Below, one piece after another: positions 18,089 through 26,804 of a DNA stretch of 56,459 nt. Under the pieces are notes generated by a model, which worked only from the letters and a program-made list of their open reading frames with translations, was not told the DNA's origin and searched no databases. The translations under genes were made by a program, and so were the position numbers. Position 1 is the stretch's first letter, and each line of letters starts with the position of its first letter. Source of the DNA: Prochlorococcus sp. AG-315-B03 (lineage in GTDB: Bacteria > Cyanobacteriota > Cyanobacteriia > PCC-6307 > Cyanobiaceae); NCBI GenBank assembly GCA_003283745.1, contig QBWA01000004.1:1-56459 (forward strand). Direction: 5' to 3'.

Positions 18089-18865
18089 ATGAAAGAAAAT
18101 CGTGTTAATAGCTTGGAACCTATTTCAATAACTGATTGGAGATGGTCTTATTTTCTAAACACTACTGCTCAGGCCTTTTCTATATTTAAACCTAGACCTT
18201 ACCCTATTGAAAATAAATATCTTATTAGAGAATCTTCTTTCGGACCAAGTTCTAATCCTGAGAAAGTATTATTAGAAACATGGGGCTTTAAAACAAATAA
18301 GATAAGACAAGCCAGATGTGCTTGTCTTAAAGCGGGAAAGATAATCTCAGTAATGAATTTAGTTATTTCGCCTTCTAATAGTTATGACCTTCCTTTTTTC
18401 GGGGCTGATTTCGTAACATTACCAAATGGACATTTAATAGCTTTAGATTTACAACCTGCTATGAAAAATGATTCTGTTCATACTCAATATATTTGGAATA
18501 AATTAAAACCTATTCATGCTAAATGGCAATCTTTACTTCCTAGTGGAGGGAATGTTCCAGAGGAAGCCTTGGAATATTTTTCACCAGGTTTTTTATGGTC
18601 TAGGATTCCACTAGGAGCTGAAGGTGATCAACTCATAAATACAATTATTAAACCTGCATTTAATGAATACTTAAAACTATATTTAAATATATTAATTGAT
18701 GCTATAGAAGTAACGAAGCAAAGATCCTCAATGATATTAGATGGCCAAAAAAAATATATGCACTATAGGGCAAAGAAAGATCCGGCAAGGGGAATGTTAA
18801 AAGGTTTTTTTGGTAATGAATGGACTGAGAATTACATTAATTATATTCTTTTTGACTTACAATGA
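18089..18865 (+). CDS. pebB: Phycoerythrobilin:ferredoxin oxidoreductase
   Basis: Second bilin reductase. It reduces 15,16-dihydrobiliverdin to phycoerythrobilin. The FDBR core is visible as LPFFGADFVTLPNGHLIALDLQP, with the conserved aspartate in GADF, and the C-terminal KKDPARGMLKGFFGNEWTENYI. Tryptophans near the N-terminus (DWRWSYFL) are typical of PebB. 258 residues is normal. It follows pebA on the same strand, and the pair is the usual marker of picocyanobacteria that keep phycoerythrin or a remnant of it. Confidence 0.94.
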   Translation: MKENRVNSLEPISITDWRWSYFLNTTAQAFSIFKPRPYPIENKYLIRESSFGPSSNPEKVLLETWGFKTNKIRQARCACLKAGKIISVMNLVISPSNSYDLPFFGADFVTLPNGHLIALDLQPAMKNDSVHTQYIWNKLKPIHAKWQSLLPSGGNVPEEALEYFSPGFLWSRIPLGAEGDQLINTIIKPAFNEYLKLYLNILIDAIEVTKQRSSMILDGQKKYMHYRAKKDPARGMLKGFFGNEWTENYINYILFDLQ

Positions 18866-18886
18866 AAATGTGATGCAATAACATTT

Positions 18887-19360
18887 ATGTTGAAAAAAGT
18901 TCTTTTTGTTTGTTTAGGAAATATTTGCCGTTCCCCAGCTGCTGAAGGTATTTTTCAAAAGAAAATTAAAGATAGAGGTTTAGAAAAATCTTTTGTTGTT
19001 GATTCTGCTGGTACAGGGGGATGGCATGTTGGCAACCTTGCAGATTCAAGAATGCGTAAAGCAGCATCCGCAAGAGGAATTAACCTTGAAAGTCGTTCGC
19101 GCCAAATTAAACAAATAGATTTATATGAGTTTGATGAAATACTTGTAATGGATAAAGATAATCTTGAGGCAGTTAAATCATTAATTCCAGATGCCTTAGA
19201 TCCAGTAAATTCAAAAATTAAACTTATTCTTAGCTATTCCAAAAAGACCAATTTAAATGAGGTTCCTGATCCTTACTATGGCGGACAGAATGGTTTTGAT
19301 AATGTTTTAGAATTACTAAATGATGCTATAGATGGACTATTAGAAAGTTTTATAGATTAA
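18887..19360 (+). CDS. Low-molecular-weight protein-tyrosine phosphatase family protein
   Basis: The catalytic loop CLGNICRS (residues 9-16) is the C-X5-R-S motif of the family, and the general acid lies in VPDPYYGG near residue 126. At 157 residues it is full length. Targets are unknown; relatives can also act as arsenate reductases, but the extra cysteines needed for that cycle are not seen. Its last four bases overlap the end of the convergent panC-cmk gene. Confidence 0.9.
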   Translation: MLKKVLFVCLGNICRSPAAEGIFQKKIKDRGLEKSFVVDSAGTGGWHVGNLADSRMRKAASARGINLESRSRQIKQIDLYEFDEILVMDKDNLEAVKSLIPDALDPVNSKIKLILSYSKKTNLNEVPDPYYGGQNGFDNVLELLNDAIDGLLESFID

Positions 19361-20916
19361 GGGGTTGGCCAAATTTCTTCAGGTATTTTAGATCGAAAAA
19401 TCTGAGTAAGTTCAGTTATTACTTTCTGAATATTCATTCCGTCAGTAATTAACTCAATTGCATCTTCAGGTTTCATTAAAGGTGCAATCTCTCTTTGACT
19501 ATCTTGTAGGTCTCGCTCCTTAATCTCTCTTTCTAGGACTTCTATTCTTGGAGATTGATAGCCTCTTTTTTGTAAGTCTAGATATCTTCTCCTTGCTCTT
19601 TCTTTCGGAGAAGCAGTAAGAAATACTTTCACTTCAGCATCAGGAAATACTACGGTACCAATGTCTCTACCCTCCGCGACAATACCCCCTTTAGCCCCAA
19701 TTGATTTTTGTTGAATTGTTAATGCTTTTCTTACAGATTCTATTGAAGCAATTTTAGAGACTAAGGCAGTTACTTCAGGGGATCTAATTTCCTCAGTTAT
19801 ATCAATATCGTTAATTATTATTTTTTGATTACCTTTATTTGAAGTTTTGAATTCTAATTTTAAATTTTTTAGCATATTATTAATCATCTCTTTGTTTTCT
19901 GGGTCAATGAAATCCCTTTGGATTAAATAAGTGACCGCTCTATACATAGAACCTGTATCTAAATAAATTAAACCTAGCTTTTTAGCAATTTCTTTAGTGA
20001 CTGTGCTTTTCCCGGCACCAGCTGGTCCATCTATTGCGATAATAGGTTTTCGTTTCATAAGAAAAGTGTGATCGATAAGTCTTGTCGTACCGCATCTAAC
20101 TGCTGCGGCTAGAAGGCACAAACTATTAGTATCTTCTCTTTCTTTAAGTGTATATGCATCAACAATTTTTAGATATTCAATTTCTAGGTCATTTTCTTTC
20201 AGTTTGGCGGCGGCTTTGTCGAGGTTTATTTTCTTTGTTGTGTTGAATTCATCTCTTACTTCTTTTAGTGATTGAGGTAATGAGAGTGCTTGTTGCTTCT
20301 CAATATTAGAAAGGTAAGAATTTCTGGAGCTATAGGCAAACCCATTATTATCTCTAAATGTTGGATAGGATTCAATTTTGGTAGGTATAGATAGTTCCTG
20401 AAAGAGTTTTCTGATTATAATTAATTGTTGCCAATCTTTTTCTCCTAAAATCAGTGTCGCTGGTTGAATAAGTTTAATTAGACGGATAATTACTGTTGCT
20501 ACTCCATCAAAATGACCTTTCCTATTTGCCCCGCATAATTGTTTGTGGAGTGTTAAAGGAACTTTAATTTTAAAGTGATAATCTTCTCCTCCAGGAAAAA
20601 CTTCGCTTACGTTGGGTGCCCAAATCGCATCTGCTCCAGAGATACAAGCTAATTCTGAGTCTCGTTTAAGATTTCTCGGATATTTCTCAAAGTCTTCATT
20701 TTTGCTGAATTGTAGTTGATTAACAAAAATGCTTACAAGAACAATTGTATCTTTTACATTAGAAGTTTCTTTTGCTTTCCTAATTAAGAATTGATGCCCA
20801 GCATGTAGCCCCCCCATTGTGGGTATTAAGATTATTGCTGAATTTTGCTCATTAATCCAAGCTTCTAATTCAGACTTGGTGTGGAGAATTTTCAATGGCA
20901 CTATGTTGATAAACAA
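19357..20916 (-). CDS. panC/cmk: Bifunctional pantothenate synthetase / cytidylate kinase
   Basis: Fusion of two enzymes normally encoded apart: PanC joins pantoate and beta-alanine, and Cmk phosphorylates CMP. PanC covers residues 1 to about 287, with PTMGGLHAGH, FVNQLQF, KGHFDGVATV and SSRNSYLS. Cmk starts near MKRKPIIAIDG, with the P-loop GPAGAGKS (297-304), DTGSMYRAVTYL and AEGRDIGTVVFPDA. The same fusion is known across cyanobacteria. The start is uncertain: the frame opens at a TTG (20916), and a GTG lies 15 bases further in. It is divergent from purM across a region rich in inverted repeats. Confidence 0.94.
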   Translation of the reverse strand: MFINIVPLKILHTKSELEAWINEQNSAIILIPTMGGLHAGHQFLIRKAKETSNVKDTIVLVSIFVNQLQFSKNEDFEKYPRNLKRDSELACISGADAIWAPNVSEVFPGGEDYHFKIKVPLTLHKQLCGANRKGHFDGVATVIIRLIKLIQPATLILGEKDWQQLIIIRKLFQELSIPTKIESYPTFRDNNGFAYSSRNSYLSNIEKQQALSLPQSLKEVRDEFNTTKKINLDKAAAKLKENDLEIEYLKIVDAYTLKEREDTNSLCLLAAAVRCGTTRLIDHTFLMKRKPIIAIDGPAGAGKSTVTKEIAKKLGLIYLDTGSMYRAVTYLIQRDFIDPENKEMINNMLKNLKLEFKTSNKGNQKIIINDIDITEEIRSPEVTALVSKIASIESVRKALTIQQKSIGAKGGIVAEGRDIGTVVFPDAEVKVFLTASPKERARRRYLDLQKRGYQSPRIEVLEREIKERDLQDSQREIAPLMKPEDAIELITDGMNIQKVITELTQIFRSKIPEEIWPTP

Positions 20917-20944
20917 ATTAATCGCATAAACTTTTTATTGAAAT

Positions 20945-21000
20945 GTATGCAATGAAATAGGTTCATTGCATACTGTTCCAATATGGAACTTCATATGAAG
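20945..21000. promoter_or_regulatory. Three tandem inverted repeats in the panC-cmk/purM divergent region
   Basis: Three perfect dyads lie end to end. The first is a 12-bp arm pair (20945-20956 with 20962-20973, loop ATAGG). The second is GTTCCA-ATA-TGGAAC (20975-20989). The third is the 12-bp palindrome CTTCATATGAAG (20989-21000). The purM ATG is 33 bases further on. They could be operators or hairpins in the purM leader. None has a T-run directly after it, so a simple terminator is unlikely. Confidence 0.6.
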
Positions 21001-21033
21001 ATTCTATCTTTTAAGTAAAGAAAGGTTTTAAAG

Positions 21034-22074
21034 ATGGATTACAAAACTTCTGGAGTTGATGTTGTTGCTGGCAGAGCTTTTGTCGATCGAATTAAATCTA
21101 GTGTGGAAAAAACTCATAAAAGTGAGGTGGTTGGCGGACTAGGAGGTTTTGGAGGTTGTATCAGAATTCCCAAAGGGTATGAAAGTCCTGTTTTGGTGTC
21201 TGGAACAGATGGAGTTGGTACAAAATTAGAATTAGCACAGAAGTATGGATCTCATTTTGGAGTGGGGATCGATCTTGTTGCTATGTGCGCAAATGACGTA
21301 ATAACTAATGGAGCTGAACCTTTATTTTTCCTTGATTACATCGCAAGTGGAACTTTAACTCCTGATTCTTTAGCTGAAGTGATTGAAGGAATTGCGGAAG
21401 GGTGCCGTCAATCTGATTGTTCGTTATTAGGGGGTGAAACTGCTGAGATGCCAGGTTTTTATCCATCAGGTAGATATGATCTTGCTGGTTTTTGTGTGGG
21501 AATTGTTGAAAGCGATAGATTGATTGATGGCTCTAAGATAAAACCAGAAGATCGAATTATTGCCCTGAAGAGCAACGGTCTCCATAGCAATGGTTTTAGC
21601 CTTGTTCGTAATGTGATTGCAATGGCAGAGGTGAATAAAGAAACTATCTATGGAAAAGATTCACGAAACTTGATTGAATCATTGCTTAGACCAACTGCAA
21701 TCTATGTTCGACTTATTAAGAGTTTATTGAAGAAAAAATTTCCAATTAATGGTATGACTCACATTACAGGAGGAGGGTTACCTGAAAATCTTCCTCGAGT
21801 TTTTCCATCAGGCTTGAATCCAATCGTAGATTTAGATACCTGGGACATTCCAGAAATCTTTGATTGGTTAAAACAAGCCGGTGAGATCCCTGAAAAAGAT
21901 CTTTGGAATACTTTTAATATGGGAGTTGGTTTTTGCTTAATTGTGCCTAAAGAGAATGAATCAACAATTTTGGAAGCTTGTTTGGAGAATGGTTTTGATG
22001 CATGGACTATTGGTAAAGTTCAGGAAAATATTGAAAACTCCAAGAGTAAAGAAGTATTGGGATTACCGCTTTAA
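21034..22074 (+). CDS. purM: Phosphoribosylformylglycinamidine cyclo-ligase (AIR synthetase)
   Basis: Fifth step of purine synthesis, forming aminoimidazole ribonucleotide with ATP. Starts [13 protein letters not shown], as the family does. Conserved stretches are [67 protein letters not shown] and [14 protein letters not shown], with NMGVGF near the C-terminus. 346 residues is normal. The upstream region carries three inverted repeats, noted separately. Confidence 0.97.
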   Translation: MDYKTSGVDVVAGRAFVDRIKSSVEKTHKSEVVGGLGGFGGCIRIPKGYESPVLVSGTDGVGTKLELAQKYGSHFGVGIDLVAMCANDVITNGAEPLFFLDYIASGTLTPDSLAEVIEGIAEGCRQSDCSLLGGETAEMPGFYPSGRYDLAGFCVGIVESDRLIDGSKIKPEDRIIALKSNGLHSNGFSLVRNVIAMAEVNKETIYGKDSRNLIESLLRPTAIYVRLIKSLLKKKFPINGMTHITGGGLPENLPRVFPSGLNPIVDLDTWDIPEIFDWLKQAGEIPEKDLWNTFNMGVGFCLIVPKENESTILEACLENGFDAWTIGKVQENIENSKSKEVLGLPL

Positions 22075-22232
22075 GATTTTAAATAGATTTAGCAATTTTT
22101 TTATTGAAATTGATTATTAAATTAAACGAAGTTTAAAATATTTCCATATAGCAAAAAATAATAGTAGAGTATCAAAAACGCAAACCGAATATTTTCGGAA
22201 GATGCGAAGTTAGATCTTAATTAATTAGTTCT

Positions 22233-22862
22233 ATGCCTTTTGAAAATCAACAGCGGCTTACGCGTAGGAGAAGTTCTGCAGGTCCTACACCTCCAAGAAA
22301 ACCTTTAGGAGGGCAATCAGATGGAGGCATGAGACAAACTGGAGGACCTCGTCCAACTTTTCTTACTCTTAGAGATCATGGAAAAGTTTATGTAGCTGAT
22401 CTGCCTAATTTATCTGATGGGCAATTATCACATATAGGTAAAGAGGCTGATGAAGTACTAAATAGTTTAGAAAAAAGAATTACTGACCTCGAACAAGAGG
22501 CAGCAAATGGCCAAAGAGACAATGACACTTTAATTAAGGCATCTACTAAACACGAAGTTACTCTGCGTTTTATTAGTGCGATACATGACGAACAAGATCA
22601 TCGAAGAAATAACCCAGCATTAAAAGATGCTGCCTCAGAATCTTTGCCATTAACTTTTCTTGAAATTGCTAGACACAGATTGCCAGGAGCAACTTTTGAT
22701 TCTCTATTGAGAGAAGCTTTAGAAGCTTGTGCAAAAGAAGATAAAGAACCTGAGAAAGAAATTATTGAAAAAAGATCAAATGAGCAACCAATACCGCCTG
22801 CAAAAGTTATTAGCATCCCGTCCTCAAATTCGATGAAAGTAGTTGTAAGTCCAGAAAAATAA
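22233..22862 (+). CDS. Hypothetical protein, basic N-terminus and acidic middle
   Basis: No family recognised. The 209-residue product begins MPFENQQRLTRRRSSAGPTP, followed by a Gly/Pro-rich and probably disordered first 45 residues. A central helical region (NLSDGQLSHIGKEADEVLNS, LEKRITDLEQEA) looks able to form a short coiled coil. A further segment, LTFLEIARHRLPGATFDSLL, precedes a charged tail. There is no signal peptide or membrane segment. The start has no competing ATG nearby. It stands alone downstream of purM. Confidence 0.7.
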   Translation: MPFENQQRLTRRRSSAGPTPPRKPLGGQSDGGMRQTGGPRPTFLTLRDHGKVYVADLPNLSDGQLSHIGKEADEVLNSLEKRITDLEQEAANGQRDNDTLIKASTKHEVTLRFISAIHDEQDHRRNNPALKDAASESLPLTFLEIARHRLPGATFDSLLREALEACAKEDKEPEKEIIEKRSNEQPIPPAKVISIPSSNSMKVVVSPEK

Positions 22863-22869
22863 ATTTTTT

Positions 22870-23845
22870 CTATGGACTTTTAAAGGGATTTTGAAGCATA
22901 TAAACCTCAGAATTATTTCTTAGGCAATCTAAGCTTTCTTTATCATCTTTTGTCAGACACCAACTTAGTGCTGAAGATGCATCTTTAGCTTGAGATGGAT
23001 TGCGTATCCCCACAATTTGCTTTGCACCATGCGACCTGATCCAATTTAAGGCGACTTGTGTTTGGGATGCACTATATTTTTTGCCAATATTTTGTAGGAC
23101 TGTTCTTAATTCTTTTGATTTGGGTAGAATTCGTTGAAAAAGATTTTGCCGTAAAATTGTCGAAGGTTTGGGCGATTTATCTGGAGGTACACTTAAGATT
23201 CCTATCGCTAAAGGACTGTATGCTAAAAATTCAATATTCAATTCGTTACATATATTTTTCATTCTTTCTTCCTCTGAAGAAGGTTTAGTTAATAATGAAA
23301 AAATTGTATTTGGATACTTTTAATTTTGATACCACGTGAGTTAAGCATTTGATATAAAAACTTTAATCTTTTAGGACCAATATTTGAAAGACCAATTTCT
23401 TGAATAAAACCATTCTCATATAAATCTGCTAGACCATTTAATAATTGTATTTCCTGCCAAGGTGCATAACGATATGTACTCCAATGAAGTTGGACTCTAT
23501 TTATTTTCCCTTTCAGACGTTTATTGCTCTACTATTAAATGCTTTTTTTAACCCATTCCGACCAATCCTCCAAGGGAATGGAGCAAGTTTGGTCGCAATA
23601 GTGATGTTTTTTAATTTTTCATTGGGAAATTCATTTAGAAAGTTGCCTATGAGTTTCTCGCTTTGACCTGATAATTTACCTGTACCGTAAGAATCTGCGG
23701 TATCAATAAGATCTAACACGCCATCTAATGCTTCAGAAAAAGTTTTTTTAAGTAAAATATCATCTTTCTCAGCGTCATAACCCCATACCAGCTTATTTCC
23801 CCATGCCCAAGTACCAAAACCTATTCCAATCGAGTTTTTAATCAT
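22870..23845 (-). pseudogene. Aldo/keto reductase, broken by two frameshifts
   Basis: Three pieces of one aldo/keto reductase lie in order in three reading frames. The N-terminal part (23845 to about 23516) has GIGFGTWAWGNKLVWGYD and LIDTADSYGTG (the active-site Asp/Tyr region). The middle (about 23520 to 23300) reads INRVQLHWSTYRYAPW and GFIQEIGLSNIGPKRLK in another frame. The C-terminal part (about 23300 to 22870) reads LLTKPSSEEERMKNICNELN, then AYSPLAIGIL. One shift lies at a six-base A run on the plus strand (23298-23303), the other between about 23515 and 23530. The pieces are otherwise intact, so the lesion is either recent or caused by sequencing error. Confidence 0.85.
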
Positions 23846-23895
23846 GTGTTTTTATAATGATGGTTATTCCAGAAATATATTTACTGGTATTTTAC

Positions 23896-24084
23896 ATGGA
23901 TAAAATAAAAAATTTAGAAAATTCTTACGATGCAACTTATTATCTAAAAAAGAATTGCCAAGCCAAGTTTGAAAAAGAAGATCGTGAAAATAAAATTGAG
24001 AAAGTATTATGTGAACATTGTGGGAGAACAGCAGAAAATGGAATTAGATGTTTAGGAATTTGTGTAGCAGATAATGATTATTAA
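23896..24084 (+). CDS. Small cysteine-motif protein (CxxC...C...C)
   Basis: 62-residue product from the ATG at 23896. A longer frame from 23857 adds a hydrophobic leader that I consider less likely. The second half has CEHCGRTAENGIRCLGICV, a pattern of four cysteines that could bind zinc. I believe similar short proteins recur in marine picocyanobacteria, but no function is known to me. It is divergent from the broken aldo/keto reductase (50 bp). Confidence 0.65.
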   Translation: MDKIKNLENSYDATYYLKKNCQAKFEKEDRENKIEKVLCEHCGRTAENGIRCLGICVADNDY

Positions 24085-24126
24085 AATATTAATTTATTTG
24101 GATTATTTTTCATTAATTGAAATAGA

Positions 24127-24165
24127 TTTATTGATTTAGGAGTATTAATTCTTTCAATCAATAAA
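24127..24165. terminator. Hairpin between convergent small genes
   Basis: Arms TTTATTGATT (24127-24136) and AATCAATAAA (24156-24165) form a perfect 10-bp stem with a 19-nt loop, midway between the stops of two convergent genes. T-rich and A-rich flanks would fit weak termination in either direction. Inferred. Confidence 0.4.
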
Positions 24166-24170
24166 CTAAA

Positions 24171-24620
24171 TTATTCAAGAACGTCAAGTATACCTTCAGT
24201 TATATACCTTGCCATTTTGGTTAGATGTTTCTTTATCTCACCTTCTCTAACATTCCATTTTGTTGAAATTTCTTTTATCTTATTATTGTCTTTAACAAAT
24301 TGAATCATTTTCTCGGATAAAAATACAGGAAGATTTTCTTCGTTTTTAACTGATAACTGCTCCCATTCTTCTGGATTTAGTAACCCTATAGATTTTAAGT
24401 CTTTTTGGCTTGTGAAGTTAAATAGTTCAGTTACTCCAATAGAAAGATAAAGGTAACCTAATTCTTCTAAATAGCTTTTAGCAGTATCACCTTTTTTGAA
24501 GATTTCGATTTTTTCTTCTAATGAAGATATGTTTTCAGAATCACCTTCTTTTATTGAATTAAGCAGTATAAAAAAAGAACTGAATTCAATTTGGCTTGAC
24601 ACTTTTGATTCTTGCTTCAA
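24171..24620 (-). CDS. Hypothetical protein, acidic and helical
   Basis: Function not recognised. 149 residues from ATG 24620 (MKQESKVSSQIEFSS). It is highly charged and probably all helical, with repeated EE and KE patterns such as ENISSLEEKIEIFKKGD and a C-terminal KKHLTKMARYITEGILDVLE. No cysteines, signal peptide or membrane segment. Base composition is similar to the neighbours. The upstream side opens onto about 780 bp without a protein gene. Confidence 0.6.
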   Translation of the reverse strand: MKQESKVSSQIEFSSFFILLNSIKEGDSENISSLEEKIEIFKKGDTAKSYLEELGYLYLSIGVTELFNFTSQKDLKSIGLLNPEEWEQLSVKNEENLPVFLSEKMIQFVKDNNKIKEISTKWNVREGEIKKHLTKMARYITEGILDVLE

Positions 24621-24891
24621 TGTCAGTAATCTTATTTCATTACTTCTATTATTTGCTTATGAAGATTAGATGATTGTAATGAAAAAAAACTTTTATTTTA
24701 ATATAATTGACCTTGAAATTGTTATGAATGAAAATAATACCCTGATAATTTGATAGCTGTAAATACCAATATGTGATATATCTTGATTGGATATAACATT
24801 TTTTTTCTCGTTTCAAGATTTATAAAAACTAATTAGCTAACGTGTGAAATTTAGTTAATAAATAGAAGAGAAGAACTTTTTAGAAGATTAA

Positions 24892-24983
24892 GCACAAAAA
24901 AACCTGCTCGAAAGCAGGTTCTTTGGAGATCTATAAGCAAGTGTTTCCTTGTTTCCACTGCTGGAGGATCTCAACTCCTCACA
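24892..24983 (-). ncRNA. yfr2: Yfr2-family small RNA
   Basis: Read on the minus strand, the RNA has three parts. A 5' hairpin GAGGA-gttgaga-TCCTC comes first. A central hairpin follows whose loop carries two copies of GGAAACA (AGTGGAAACAAGGAAACACT), the hallmark of the Yfr2-5 family of cyanobacterial small RNAs. The 3' end is a strong terminator, AACCTGCT-TTCG-AGCAGGTT plus a T run. The length is about 92 nt, as expected. The 5' end is set by eye just upstream of GTGAGGAGTTG. That stretch is complementary to the Yfr1-like RNA at 33.05 kb. Confidence 0.82.
24896..24920 (-). terminator. Rho-independent terminator of the Yfr2-like RNA
   Basis: 8-bp perfect stem AACCTGCT/AGCAGGTT (24913-24920 with 24901-24908), TTCG tetraloop as read on the minus strand, followed by TTTTT (24900-24896). 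Confidence 0.88.
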
Positions 24984-25020
24984 TTTATAAAATTAGTATC
25001 AGATGAGCAATTTTCAATAA

Positions 25021-25117
25021 GTGACAGTTGAGTTTGTCAACTGTCACATGTGCCAATTCTCGGAAAACAGAAAGTCTCAAGAGACTGTAATCACAAGAAA
25101 ATGAGCGCTTTTTCTTG
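25021..25117. repeat. Cluster of three inverted repeats
   Basis: First, a perfect 11-bp dyad GTGACAGTTGA/TCAACTGTCAC (25021-25031, 25037-25047, loop GTTTG). Second, AGTCTC-AA-GAGACT (25073-25086). Third, CAAGAAAA/TTTTCTTG (25094-25101, 25110-25117) around the hexamer AGCGCT. All three lie upstream of the Yfr2-like RNA. The third could terminate weakly. No protein frame covers them. They may mark another structured RNA or binding sites. Confidence 0.55.
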
Positions 25118-25399
25118 AGAGAACGGTTCTGTGAGGATTTTTGTTATTAATTCTTTCCTAGTTCTATATTAATCTTTTATGACTCTCCAATGCTTGAAAG
25201 AGTGACATAGAAGTATCACTTTTATTGGTTAAAAAATGGAACGTCTGGAAGAATAGGAAAGAGTTGGAATATTTGGCGGTCAGAACCCTGGATTCCATTT
25301 CACTTACATTTTGTTGAAAATACTTGAGACTTGCTACTCGATATCACTGGCAAATAATCCTCGACAGAGTTGTCGGGAAAATATTTACAAAGGTAAGGA
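25118..25399. other. Non-coding stretch with no recognised element
   Basis: AT-rich sequence between the hairpin cluster and tRNA-Cys. It holds only short imperfect dyads, such as CGACA-ACTC-TGTCG on the minus strand just after the tRNA 3' side (25362-25375), which may help end the tRNA transcript. I see no conserved gene. Confidence 0.5.
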
Positions 25400-25470
25400 A
25401 GGCGGCACCCAGATTCGAACTGGGGATAAAGGATTTGCAATCCTCTGCCTTACCACTTGGCCATGCCGCC
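25400..25470 (-). tRNA. tRNA-Cys (anticodon GCA)
   Basis: 71-nt cloverleaf on the minus strand. Acceptor arms GGCGGCA/TGCCGCC pair fully, discriminator T, anticodon loop TTGCAAA with GCA, T arm containing GTTCGAATC. No encoded CCA. It lies head to head with the LpxB-like gene, whose reading frame remains open across the tRNA antisense by chance. Confidence 0.97.
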
Positions 25471-25524
25471 AAAGATAAAATTTTTATCTCCAACTCAAAT
25501 GGTATCAGTCAGACTAAAAAAAAT

Positions 25525-26739
25525 GTGTTGTTTCTTAGTAATGGACACGGAGAAGATGTTATTGCTTTGAGAGTAATGGAGTCTTTGCATAGCTTGCATA
25601 AAGATATTGACTTTGAGGTGATGCCGTTAGTTGGGGAAGGAAAGGTCTTTCGAAAGGCTTTAAGAGAAGGATGGTTGTTAAAAATAGGTCCTTCAAAATC
25701 TTTGCCGAGTGGAGGCTTTAGCAATCAAAGCTTTCGCGGGCTTTTTTCCGATTTGAGATCTGGTCTTATGTCATTGTTATGGCGGCAATGGTACTTTGTT
25801 TGGCAGGCAGCGAAAGAGGGAAGAACAATTATTGCTGTTGGCGACCTCTTCCCACTTTTTTTTGCTTGGGCTAGCGGGACAGATTATTTTTTTATTGGGA
25901 CACCTAAAAGTGATTACACATGGACAAGTGGACCACATTTTTCAGCTAGTGATTATTATCATCGATTGAAAGGCTCTGAATGGGATCCTTGGGAATATAT
26001 TTTGATGAGATCTCATCGTTGCAAAATGGTTTCTGTTCGAGACAAAATCACTGCAAGGGGGCTTAGAAATAATGGAGTTTTAGTGGCTTTCTCAGCGAAT
26101 CCAATGATGGATGGTTTCTCGAGCTGTGAGCATCCCCAAGAATTAAATGAATATAGAAGGTTGATTTTGTTATGCGGAAGTCGTTTCCCTGAGGCTTATA
26201 AGAATTTTAAAAAACTTTTAATAGCAATTCAGAAAGTTCAAAGTTCTTCTCCGATTGCAATATTTGCAGCTTTAAGTTCAAATTTAAAGGTAGAAAAAAT
26301 AGAATTTATTTTGGATGATTTTGGATTTAAACCTATTACTAAATCAATTAATGGATTAGATATTTCAGCATGTTGGACAAAAAATGGAATGCTTTTGATT
26401 ATTGCTATTGATCAATTCGCATGTTGTGCGAGATGGGGAGAAGTTGGAGTTGCGAATGCTGGAACAGCTACCGAGCAATTAGTCGGGTTAGGTATACCTT
26501 GTGTTTGTTTGCCCGGTAAAGGGCCTCAATTTAAGCTCTCTTTCGCTAAGAGACAAAGTCGTTTATTGGGAGGGGCTGTAGCTATTTCTACTGACTCTAA
26601 AGATCTTGCAAAGCGAGTAGAGTTTTTATTAAATTCTGAAAAAGATAGAAAGTCTATTGGTTTAAAAGGATCTAAACGTATGGCACAAGCAGGTGGGAGT
26701 CAATCTTTAGGTTCATTGATCTCTAGTAAATTGTTTTGA
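25525..26739 (+). CDS. LpxB-like glycosyltransferase (cyanobacterial lipid-A-disaccharide synthase-related)
   Basis: Resembles the cyanobacterial family related to lipid-A-disaccharide synthase: LFLSNGHGEDVIALRVM at the start, IAVGDLFPLFFAWASG and FFIGTPKSDYTWTSGPH in the middle, and WGEVGVANAGTATEQLVGLGIPCVCLPGKGPQF as the C-terminal nucleotide-sugar site. The substrate is unknown and true lipid A synthesis should not be assumed. No ATG is available before MESLH. GTG 25525 (or TTG 25528) just ahead of the first conserved strand is the best start; an upstream start would run into the opposite-strand tRNA-Cys, which ends at 25470. From GTG the product is 404 residues. Confidence 0.8.
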   Translation: MLFLSNGHGEDVIALRVMESLHSLHKDIDFEVMPLVGEGKVFRKALREGWLLKIGPSKSLPSGGFSNQSFRGLFSDLRSGLMSLLWRQWYFVWQAAKEGRTIIAVGDLFPLFFAWASGTDYFFIGTPKSDYTWTSGPHFSASDYYHRLKGSEWDPWEYILMRSHRCKMVSVRDKITARGLRNNGVLVAFSANPMMDGFSSCEHPQELNEYRRLILLCGSRFPEAYKNFKKLLIAIQKVQSSSPIAIFAALSSNLKVEKIEFILDDFGFKPITKSINGLDISACWTKNGMLLIIAIDQFACCARWGEVGVANAGTATEQLVGLGIPCVCLPGKGPQFKLSFAKRQSRLLGGAVAISTDSKDLAKRVEFLLNSEKDRKSIGLKGSKRMAQAGGSQSLGSLISSKLF

Positions 26740-26804
26740 AAGGTTCTTTGGGGTATAACCTTAAATGAGTAATACCTTCAAGATCATTTATTGAACTTCT
26801 AAAT

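Noticed and set aside
20945-21000. Purine riboswitch upstream of purM
   Set aside because: The dyads do not form the three-way junction with the conserved loop bases of known purine riboswitches.
25324-25524. N-terminal extension of the LpxB-like protein from 25324
   Set aside because: The extension is antisense to tRNA-Cys and has no family similarity; the conserved protein starts at about 25525.
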